Below, piece by piece: positions 1 through 6,542 of a stretch of 16,130 nucleotides of DNA. The notes beneath the pieces are model-generated. The model saw only the letters and a list, made by a program, of their open reading frames with translations, ran no database searches and was not told where the DNA came from. Each line of letters opens with the position of its first letter. Position 1 is the stretch's first letter. Source of the DNA: JBEGQX01 sp041180805 (GTDB lineage: Bacteria > Planctomycetota > Planctomycetia > Gemmatales > Gemmataceae); NCBI GenBank assembly GCA_041180805.1, contig JBEGQX010000042.1, forward strand, positions 1 to 16,130, in the 5' to 3' direction. A program made the position numbers and the translations under genes.

Positions 1-342
1 GGTGTTCTCTTCATCGGCAGCAAAGGCATGCTATTATCTGATTATTCCAAGTATCAATTACTGCCTGAAAAGCAATTTGAAGGGTTCAAGGCTCCGGAAC
101 CTTTCATTCCCAGAGTGAAAAGTCATTACGCGGAATGGATCGAAGCTTGCAAAACAGGCAAACAAACCTCCTGCAATTTTGAGTATTCAGGCTGGCTGAC
201 AGAATCCAACCATCTTGGAAATGTCGCTTACAGGGTTGGTAAAAAACTTTTATGGGATGCCGCGAACATCAAGGCAACCAATTGCCCGGAAGCAGACAAA
301 TTTATTCGCAGGGAATACCGTAAGGGCTGGCAATTATCCTAA
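1..342 (+). CDS. Gfo/Idh/MocA family oxidoreductase, C-terminal part (partial at window edge)
   Basis: The reading frame is open from base 1 and ends at TAA 340-342, so this is the last 113 codons of a longer gene. An internal ATG at 28 is not the true start, because the frame continues upstream in phase. The visible segment matches the C-terminal substrate-domain tail of planctomycete-style Gfo/Idh/MocA proteins: a short 'loading' strand (LFIGSKGMLLSDY), then PRVKSHYAEWIEACKTGK, then SNHLGNVAYRVGKKLLWD, and a REYRKGW ending. Members are usually NAD(P)-dependent sugar or inositol dehydrogenases, often exported in planctomycetes. The Rossmann domain lies outside the window, so substrate and cofactor cannot be stated. 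The next gene starts 16 bp downstream on the same strand, so cotranscription is possible. Family assignment is fairly secure; substrate is unknown. Confidence 0.8.
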   Translation, partial: GVLFIGSKGMLLSDYSKYQLLPEKQFEGFKAPEPFIPRVKSHYAEWIEACKTGKQTSCNFEYSGWLTESNHLGNVAYRVGKKLLWDAANIKATNCPEADKFIRREYRKGWQLS

Positions 343-358
343 CCAAGAATCAAAACCA

Positions 359-622
359 ATGAAGAATCCAGAGAATTCGACCTCTCATCCGGAAAACGAA
401 CCCAACATCAACCCTGTTGGCTTACTCTTTTTTTTGATTTATGTTGGGCTATACAGCCTTTTCATCATCCTGAACTCATTTTTTCCAACAACCATGGGCT
501 CTCCCTATTTTTTCGGTTTAAACCTCAGCGTTAGTTTTGGATTTGCCTTGATATGTGGAGCAGTGGTACTGGCCTTCCTGTACACATTTGTACTGCGCAG
601 TAAAGGCCCCAAAGGCACATAA
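359..622 (+). CDS. DUF485 (YjcH-like) small inner-membrane protein
   Basis: This 87-residue protein has a polar N-terminal tail of about 25 residues followed by two hydrophobic membrane segments (about 29-48 and 58-80) and a short basic tail (RSKGPKGT). That is the layout of the DUF485/YjcH family, small two-helix proteins encoded directly before acetate permease ActP in many bacteria. The open frame extends upstream to 215, but that part overlaps the oxidoreductase gene. The ATG at 359 gives the normal family length and a polar start, so it is preferred. The stop at 620-622 lies 2 nt before the ATG of the symporter gene, so translational coupling is likely. In Enterobacteria yjcH lies in acs-yjcH-actP; no acs is seen here. 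Function of the family is unresolved; a helper role for the permease is inference from gene order. Confidence 0.8.
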   Translation: MKNPENSTSHPENEPNINPVGLLFFLIYVGLYSLFIILNSFFPTTMGSPYFFGLNLSVSFGFALICGAVVLAFLYTFVLRSKGPKGT

Positions 623-624
623 CC

Positions 625-2604
625 ATGCTTCATGAACCTTCCTGGATTGCCATTTTAATTTTTTGCTCGTTTGTGGGCATTACCCTGGCAATCAGCTTTC
701 TGGCTGCAGGAAAATCCAAATCATCCCAGGGGTATTTTGCAGCGCACGGAGAAGTTCACTGGTTTGTAAATGGCATTGCCTTTGCCGGGGACTATCTGAG
801 CGCGGCATCGTTCCTGGGAATTTGCGGGATGATAGCCTTTTTTGGGTACGATGGATTCCTTTACTCGATTGGATATTTGGCAGGCTGGATTGTTGCCCTG
901 TTTGTAATTGCTGAACCGATCAAGAGACTTGGAAAATTTACTTTTGCCGATGCATTGGATGCCAAATTTGATTCCCGAGGAATCCGCTTGGTTGCAGGTA
1001 TAAGTACCCTTGCCGTCAGTCTTTTTTACCTGATTCCCCAGATGGTTGGAGCAGGTGTTCTAATTCAGCCACTTTTGGGATTTTCTCACGAAGTTGGAGT
1101 AATTGTTGTTGGCACAGTTGTCATTATGATTGTGACCACTGCTGGAATGGTTAGCACAACCTATGTTCAATTTTTAAAAGGTTCACTTTTAGTTCTTTTT
1201 AGCTTAATTTTGGTGGTCATGATCTTAAATAGGGGGCTTTCAACCGAAACAGCCAATAAAACACAGCACCAAATAACCATCCTGGGCCCGTTCTCAAAAG
1301 ATACATTGAACCAAAAAGAACTTATCGTGAACGAAAAGCTTCGTTTCACCATAACTAATGAGAACAAAACATTGTCTTCTAAATCTATTTTGTCCTTGGT
1401 GAACCAGAGGGATGGAACTAGAAGTTTTTGGAGAATTGAAAATGCGCTGGAGAGTCCTGAAAAAATAGTTCTTCTGGAAACACAAACTATTGTCTCGCCT
1501 GCCAAGTTAGGGCAAAAACCAATTGTTAATGGGAAACCCAAGGGCAAAGGCCCCGAAAACGGAGAAATCTGGAGTGTGGGAAACTTGTGGAAGCTTCCCG
1601 ATGGTAAAACGCAAACCGGGGCTTTGAATCCAAGCCAATTCCTTAACATCATCCAAAACAGTGAAATCCTATTGTGGACTTCAGAAAAACTAAAACAGGA
1701 TGATGGCACCACTCTTACCATCTACTACCCCAAAGTCACGAATGGGAAAGATGTATTAAGCCCGGGGAACCATCCTTCTTTAAAAGGAATCCGAAGCGAA
1801 AAGATTTTTGACAAATTAAACTTCATATCGCTGATGCTTGCCCTGTTTTGTGGTACAGCTTCTCTTCCACATATTTTGATCCGCTATTACACGGTAAAGT
1901 CACCAACCTGTGCCAGGAATAGCACAGTCGTCGGTATCGGCAGCATCGGCTTCTTCTACATTCTCACGCTGTTTTTAGGATTGGGTGCCATGGTAAGCGG
2001 GGCCTTGGATCCAACGGATAGCAACATGTCAGCACCGCTTCTTGCAAAGAATTTTGGTGAATTCATGTTTGCTGTAATATCAGCCATCGCATTCACAACA
2101 GTGCTGGGAACCGTAAGCGGATTAATTGTTGCTGCCAGTGGTGCTGTTGTGCACGATCTGATAGCTGGGGTTCTAGGCCACGAAATGGAAGACCACAACA
2201 AGGTAAAGGCCGGAAAGATATCTGCAATTATAGTCGGAATACTGGCGATTATTCTCGGCATTCTGTTTCAAAAAATGAATGTAAATTACCTGGTTGGGTG
2301 GGCTTTCAGCATCGCTGCCAGTGCCAATTTACCCTCGCTGACCTTACTGCTGTTCTGGAAAGGAACAACTCGCCAGGGAATTATTGCCGCTGTTCTTGTG
2401 GGTATGATTTCTTCGCTCGCATGGATTTTGCTAAGCGCGGACACTTTCAAGGACGTATATGGGCTTCCGCCAGAGAAATCTATCGTACCATTTAGCCAGC
2501 CAGGAATCGTCACGATCCCCTTGGGTTTTATAACACTTATCGCAGTTTCCTTACTTACAAGGAAAAATCCTGAATTAGAACCCTCAGCAAACCCAAATGC
2601 CTAA
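625..2604 (+). CDS. actP: Sodium:solute symporter family, ActP-like cation/acetate symporter with large soluble insert
   Basis: This is a multi-pass inner-membrane transporter of the SSS family, predicted to import acetate or a related short monocarboxylate with Na+. The family signature is seen in the first helices (AGDYLSAASFLGI, residues 54-66), in the IPQMVGAGVLI helix (137-147) and in the helix reading FCGTASLPHILIRYYTV (408-424), which is strongly ActP-like (GTAGLPHILMRFFTV in E. coli ActP). At 659 residues it exceeds the usual ~550. The excess sits between helix 6 (about 182-203) and helix 7 (about 398-420), where residues about 204-397 form a polar, strand-rich stretch. The helices after the insert look intact. 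It follows the DUF485 gene by 2 nt, the usual partner arrangement. The stop overlaps the stop of the convergent CPBP gene. Substrate is inferred; other monocarboxylates such as pyruvate or propionate are possible. Confidence 0.85.
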   Translation: MLHEPSWIAILIFCSFVGITLAISFLAAGKSKSSQGYFAAHGEVHWFVNGIAFAGDYLSAASFLGICGMIAFFGYDGFLYSIGYLAGWIVALFVIAEPIKRLGKFTFADALDAKFDSRGIRLVAGISTLAVSLFYLIPQMVGAGVLIQPLLGFSHEVGVIVVGTVVIMIVTTAGMVSTTYVQFLKGSLLVLFSLILVVMILNRGLSTETANKTQHQITILGPFSKDTLNQKELIVNEKLRFTITNENKTLSSKSILSLVNQRDGTRSFWRIENALESPEKIVLLETQTIVSPAKLGQKPIVNGKPKGKGPENGEIWSVGNLWKLPDGKTQTGALNPSQFLNIIQNSEILLWTSEKLKQDDGTTLTIYYPKVTNGKDVLSPGNHPSLKGIRSEKIFDKLNFISLMLALFCGTASLPHILIRYYTVKSPTCARNSTVVGIGSIGFFYILTLFLGLGAMVSGALDPTDSNMSAPLLAKNFGEFMFAVISAIAFTTVLGTVSGLIVAASGAVVHDLIAGVLGHEMEDHNKVKAGKISAIIVGILAIILGILFQKMNVNYLVGWAFSIAASANLPSLTLLLFWKGTTRQGIIAAVLVGMISSLAWILLSADTFKDVYGLPPEKSIVPFSQPGIVTIPLGFITLIAVSLLTRKNPELEPSANPNA

Positions 2605-3299
2605 ATCGAGACAATGAAGTCGTAGATAATGTGGGCACCAACGGCTATTCCAAACCCCCTGAACAGATAAATGAAACAAAAATAAAGACCAGCCAACGCC
2701 CTAAAAAGGAACACTCCAACATGAATTGGTTCCCCTTGCGTACCCCAATGATGGGCCAGAGCAAATAAAACCGAGGATACAATAAAAGCCGTGGGAATGG
2801 ATGGAAAAATCTTGCCAGGAACCATTAAAAACAACATCTGCAAGGCAAACAAACGGAATAACGCCTCTTCATAAATGCCAGCCCCCAGATAGGTGACCCA
2901 GGCAAGAGAAGTTCCACCGGACGCGTCCATGCCTGAACTAAGGAAGCCCTTGTTCCAGATTCCGGCGACAAGCCACAATGCCATCCCAAAAATGCCACTT
3001 TCCAGAATCATGCCGGTAATGGTTTCCATGTTTTCGCACGGCCTTGACCACCATCGCAAAAAACTTTGAAGGCCATAAAAAGCCAGCAAAAGAACCGGAG
3101 GCAACCAGTACATGGAGACCCCATGCTCCAAAAGCATATTGCGCATCCAGCCATCGGCACCATTGCGTAGATATTCCCTTATTCGGGAATCCGCAAAATA
3201 GACTATGAGTTCATAAGCAAGAACGATGGGGGTTAGAAATAGAAAATTAGGCCAGGGGTGGCGCGTTGATTCCAGATAAGTTGTATAGCGCAATCCCAT
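2601..3299 (-). CDS. CPBP family intramembrane glutamic protease (Abi/Rce1-like)
   Basis: A 232-residue multi-pass membrane protein from the ATG at 3299. The CPBP motifs are present in order: EExxxR (EEALFR, about residues 144-149), FxxxH (FALAH, about 179-183) and HxxxD near the C-terminus (HIIYD, about 223-227; the family more often has HxxxN). These Glu/His residues form the proposed active site of Rce1-type intramembrane proteases. Bacterial members cleave membrane or prenylated peptides or protect against bacteriocins; the substrate here is unknown. The open frame could extend to 3374, but that would overlap the upstream HD-GYP gene by 61 bp. The ATG at 3299 lies 14 nt after that gene's stop and is followed by a sensible N-terminus, so it is preferred, although no strong Shine-Dalgarno precedes it. 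It is probably cotranscribed with the HD-GYP gene. Confidence 0.82.
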   Translation of the reverse strand: MGLRYTTYLESTRHPWPNFLFLTPIVLAYELIVYFADSRIREYLRNGADGWMRNMLLEHGVSMYWLPPVLLLAFYGLQSFLRWWSRPCENMETITGMILESGIFGMALWLVAGIWNKGFLSSGMDASGGTSLAWVTYLGAGIYEEALFRLFALQMLFLMVPGKIFPSIPTAFIVSSVLFALAHHWGTQGEPIHVGVFLFRALAGLYFCFIYLFRGFGIAVGAHIIYDFIVSI

Positions 3300-3313
3300 T
3301 TTAAAGCCAGCTT

Positions 3314-4750
3314 TTAGTTCCACTCGGGAAATTCTGAATCTATCCAATCCTGCTTTTCCTGAGGTGTAAGGCAACGCAGGACCGCGGGATTTGTTTTCCC
3401 TGTCAGATCCATAATTCTTGGTTTTGCCAAATAGGAACCATCCGAATCCCTCATGATGGCAACCACCGGCCCTGAAGGTATTTCCATTTGGCCGGGATTT
3501 GTGTTGGTTAACACCATCCCAATGGATCCATCTGACAATTCAATTGCAGAACCAGATGGATAAAAGGATATGGCCATCAGGCCACTGGCAAAAGAAGCAT
3601 CCAATTTGCCATCCTGGGCATCCACAAGGGTGTTTGCGAGGGCCTGTTTGGTGTTAATTGCGCGATCAAAACCATTAGCCATGCATCGTGCCACATATCT
3701 TTCGCAGACAGCCAGAAACCTGATGGCCTCTGACAATTCTTGCGTGGCCTTACCATTGGGGTACCCTGATCCATCAAGATTTTCATGATGACAAAGAGCA
3801 ACTTCAGAAAACAATTCATTATCAGGCGCACTTTCCCTTAGCATCTGATAGCCAAGGATTGCGTGCGATTCCAGTTCGCGGGAAGTCTTTACTGTGGTAT
3901 GGCAAAGAGCCCTGATTTCATGTTCCGAAACACCAAGCAAACCAACATCACAAATCAATGCCGCAGAAAGGATGTCGATTATTGTGTCAGAAATTGTTGA
4001 ATTGGCTGAAAAAACCCTTGCTGCCACTCTTGCCAGATTCAACCCCTTGCAAGCAACAAACCTTGCGGGAAAAGAAGGGTCCTCGCGCAATATTTTTAGC
4101 GGTATGCCTGCTTTGGCTTCTTGCAAAATTTGCACGGAAATTGCATGCAAATTGGTGGTCGGTAGCTCTTTTCCAGCGTGAATTTCCGAAAGAATATCCG
4201 CAAGTGTGTTTATGCTTCTTACCTGCATATCTTTTTCCGAGCAGGACTGCCCAAGTATGCGCAAGCGCTGATCGATCACCTGAAAAATTGCCTCTATTCC
4301 GGAACAAAGCTGCAATTGACTGGCTGGGGATGCCGGAAAATTTGGAATCATTCTTAGCGCGGTATCCGCCATCGCTGCGGTTTCTTTGTAGAGCTTAATG
4401 ACAGCGTCGTTATCTTTGCAGTCAGACTCCTCATCCAATTCAGAAATAAAAAAGGTGTTGGCAAGGTGCTTTAATTGACCAATCAAATCCCGTCCTCGTA
4501 ACAGCAAAGCCTTGGCTCTGACTGTAAGTTGACTGGGTAAAACATGGTTTGGAACCGACTTCGTTTCGTGTATTAAAATCGAATCATATTCGTCATCAAA
4601 TTCCAATCGGGAATGCAGTTTTTGTTCCTGCTCAACTAAAAACTGGTAGGACTGGGGTTCATCTTTGGAAGAAAGTGGTGTTTTTGCAGCTTTTTCAAGC
4701 TTTTCCCTTAAGGCTGCTATCTTTCCAAGCAGAAGTTGTGGTTCCGTCAT
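3314..4750 (-). CDS. HD-GYP-like domain protein with degenerate metal site
   Basis: A 478-residue, apparently cytosolic protein from the ATG at 4750. It has a helical N-terminal region of unknown type (about 1-225), an HD-GYP-like domain (about 230-370) and a small beta-rich tail (about 395-465). The tail resembles the SH3-like extension seen after some HD-GYP domains. The GYP signature is intact (HHENLDGSGYP, about 321-331), as is the middle helix histidine (SHAILGYQML, H296). However, the HD pair reads CD (ICDVGLLG, C267-D268), the first helix histidine is replaced (GLNLARVA), the GK after HD is GL, and the late Asp helix reads AVCERYVAR. Loss of these ligands argues against ordinary c-di-GMP hydrolysis. 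The open frame reaches a TTG at 4792, but the ATG at 4750 has an AGGA 8 nt upstream. It is divergent from the sigma-54 regulator gene. Confidence 0.8.
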   Translation of the reverse strand: MTEPQLLLGKIAALREKLEKAAKTPLSSKDEPQSYQFLVEQEQKLHSRLEFDDEYDSILIHETKSVPNHVLPSQLTVRAKALLLRGRDLIGQLKHLANTFFISELDEESDCKDNDAVIKLYKETAAMADTALRMIPNFPASPASQLQLCSGIEAIFQVIDQRLRILGQSCSEKDMQVRSINTLADILSEIHAGKELPTTNLHAISVQILQEAKAGIPLKILREDPSFPARFVACKGLNLARVAARVFSANSTISDTIIDILSAALICDVGLLGVSEHEIRALCHTTVKTSRELESHAILGYQMLRESAPDNELFSEVALCHHENLDGSGYPNGKATQELSEAIRFLAVCERYVARCMANGFDRAINTKQALANTLVDAQDGKLDASFASGLMAISFYPSGSAIELSDGSIGMVLTNTNPGQMEIPSGPVVAIMRDSDGSYLAKPRIMDLTGKTNPAVLRCLTPQEKQDWIDSEFPEWN

Positions 4751-4758
4751 AAGGTGTT

Positions 4759-4762
4759 TCCT
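4759..4762 (-). promoter_or_regulatory. Ribosome binding site deciding the start of the HD-GYP-like gene
   Basis: On the minus strand these bases read AGGA and end 8 nt before the ATG at 4750-4748. The alternative TTG start at 4792 would place palindromic, promoter-like DNA inside the gene, so this site favours the ATG. Confidence 0.55.
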
Positions 4763-4784
4763 GACCAATACTTTAAGTTTTTCG

Positions 4785-4907
4785 GGAAACAATTATTTCC
4801 GGGAAAACTAGCTTTGTTAGGATTATTATCGGTATTCCAAAGATGCGTACTTTAACGGTGTTTGGGTAATTCCCAAAGCATAGGGAAAAAGATTTCCTTA
4901 AGCATAG
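4785..4907. promoter_or_regulatory. Palindrome cluster in the divergent spacer (candidate operators)
   Basis: The spacer between the divergent HD-GYP-like and sigma-54 regulator genes contains several small dyads. GGAAA (4785-4789) pairs with TTTCC (4796-4800), which also forms a dyad with GGAAA (4802-4806). TTTGGG (4861-4866) pairs with CCCAAA (4872-4877) around TAATT. GGAAA (4884-4888) pairs with TTTCC (4893-4897) around AAGA. An 8-bp direct repeat AAGCATAG occurs at 4876-4883 and 4900-4907, 24 bp apart, each copy lying at the right flank of one of the last two dyads. Such an arrangement suits dimeric regulator binding, possibly autoregulation by the neighbouring NtrC-type protein, but that is inference. 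I see no convincing sigma-54 (GG-N10-GC) or sigma-70 promoter pair. Confidence 0.4.
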
Positions 4908-4911
4908 AATA

Positions 4912-6531
4912 ATGTTTGGAACCACGATCTCCTTTGGGTGTGCCATGGCTCGAGAATTAATTGTTCATCCAAGTTTCCGCAAACAAGGCAACGGCATACG
5001 CGTACTTGTGATTGATGATGAGAAGCTACACGCGGAAGCAGTCGCTGAAAGTCTGGAGCGGGTCGGATTTGAATGTACTGCGGTGCATTCCGGCAGGGAT
5101 GGCGCCAGAAAAATCGAATCGGACGACTTTGACATCATTCTTACCGATATGCGAATGGCGGATGTCGATGGCCTTGAAATTCTAAAGAAGGCCAAGGAAC
5201 ATAGCCCGGAAGCGGAAGTTATTGTCATAACCGGGCATGCTGATATCAAGACAGCAGTGGAAGCCATCAAGCAGGGCGCTTCTAATTATCTCACCAAACC
5301 TCTGGATATGGCTGAACTTCGGGTAATCGTTGAAAAGTCATGTGAACGCATACGATTGACGAAAACCAACAGGGATCTGAAAAGACAACTGGATGAAAAA
5401 TTTGGTTTTGAAGGAGTTCTTGGCAACAGTATTCGCATGCATGATGTTGTTGCGAGGCTGCAAAACATTGCCCCCACGAACGCAACCGTTTTAATTCAAG
5501 GGGAAACAGGCACAGGCAAGGAATTGATTGCCAAGGCAATCCACAACAACAGTCCCAGAAAAAACAAGCCTTTTGTGGCAATGAATTGCACGGCATTGAA
5601 CGAAAATCTTCTCGATGATGAATTGTTCGGCCATGATGCAGGCGCATTCACCGGCGCGGAGAAAATGCGCAAGGGCAGGTTTGAGTTTGCCAATGGAGGA
5701 ACACTTTTTCTCGATGAAGTTGGTGACATGCCCTTAACGCTTCAAGCCAAGCTGCTTAGGGTTTTGGAAAACAACGAGGTTTTCCGCATTGGAAGCAATG
5801 AATCCATCAAAGTGAATGTCCGGGTGGTATCAGCAACCCATCGAGACCTTGAAGCCGCAGTAGCGGATGGCACCTTCAGGCAAGATTTGTTCTTCCGATT
5901 AAATCGCCTGAAGGTAAGGCTTCCAGCTCTGCGTGAAAGAAGAGAGGACATACCTCTTCTGGCTGTTCACTTTATGAAGGAATTCAATCAATTGCACAGC
6001 AAGAATGCCATGACCGTTGCGGAGCCGGTTCGCAAGGCCATGGCACTTTATGACTGGCCTGGAAATGTAAGGGAGCTTAGGAATTTCATCGAAAGCATGG
6101 TGGTTCTGGACATGGATGGGATCCTGAATATTGACGATGTCCAGGAAGGAAACATTCTTCACAAAATACAACCCGCGGGAAATAGTGGCACCCAGACCTC
6201 ACATCTAGTTGGCCGGCCCCTCTCGGAAGTTGAAAGGTACTACATAGAACAGGCCCTGCTGCTGACTAACGGTAACCGGGAAGAAGCTTCCAGCATGCTT
6301 GGAATTGGCGAGAGGACTTTATACAGGGTTATCCAGGACTGGAAGTTGCAGGACAGAATCAAGGCAGCTCTTTCAGATCATGGCAATGATATGAACAAAG
6401 CTGCCGCAGCACTGGGCATGAAACCTCAAGCCCTCGCACGGAAACTTAAAAAACTGGCGCTTAAAGGTGGCTCGGAAGAAACGGATGAAGACGAGGACTT
6501 ATTTCAACGCCCTGAATTAGAAGAACGATAG
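4912..6531 (+). CDS. NtrC-family sigma-54-dependent response regulator with tandem C-terminal HTH
   Basis: A 539-residue transcription activator. The receiver domain (about 29-147) has the acidic pair D35-D36, phosphoacceptor D79 (LTDMRM), T107 and K129 (TKP). The AAA+ domain (about 168-400) has Walker A GETGTGKE (197-204), the sigma-54 contact loop GAFTGA (244-249), Walker B GGTLFLDEVGD (262-272), and the FRQDLFFRL and LRERREDI sensor/arginine-finger region. The C-terminus holds a Fis-like helix-turn-helix (about 439-476, NREEASSMLGIGERTLYRVI) and a second similar unit (about 484-516, MNKAAAALGMKPQALARKL), then an acidic tail. It should therefore open sigma-54 RNA polymerase complexes after phosphorylation. 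No cognate histidine kinase gene is in the window, so it looks like an orphan. The ATG at 4945 (MARELIVHPSF) is an equally plausible start; neither has a clear Shine-Dalgarno. Target genes are unknown. Confidence 0.93.
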   Translation: MFGTTISFGCAMARELIVHPSFRKQGNGIRVLVIDDEKLHAEAVAESLERVGFECTAVHSGRDGARKIESDDFDIILTDMRMADVDGLEILKKAKEHSPEAEVIVITGHADIKTAVEAIKQGASNYLTKPLDMAELRVIVEKSCERIRLTKTNRDLKRQLDEKFGFEGVLGNSIRMHDVVARLQNIAPTNATVLIQGETGTGKELIAKAIHNNSPRKNKPFVAMNCTALNENLLDDELFGHDAGAFTGAEKMRKGRFEFANGGTLFLDEVGDMPLTLQAKLLRVLENNEVFRIGSNESIKVNVRVVSATHRDLEAAVADGTFRQDLFFRLNRLKVRLPALRERREDIPLLAVHFMKEFNQLHSKNAMTVAEPVRKAMALYDWPGNVRELRNFIESMVVLDMDGILNIDDVQEGNILHKIQPAGNSGTQTSHLVGRPLSEVERYYIEQALLLTNGNREEASSMLGIGERTLYRVIQDWKLQDRIKAALSDHGNDMNKAAAALGMKPQALARKLKKLALKGGSEETDEDEDLFQRPELEER

Positions 6532-6542
6532 CCAAATAATTC

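Noticed and set aside
1167..1721. 184-codon open frame on the minus strand inside the symporter insert
   Set aside because: It lies wholly antisense to the symporter frame, which is open across the same region and flanked by intact helices; its translation shows no recognisable domain.
3300..3374. Longer CPBP protease start overlapping the HD-GYP-like gene by 61 bp
   Set aside because: The extra residues are polar and unlike a family N-terminus; the ATG at 3299 avoids the overlap and fits the gene spacing.
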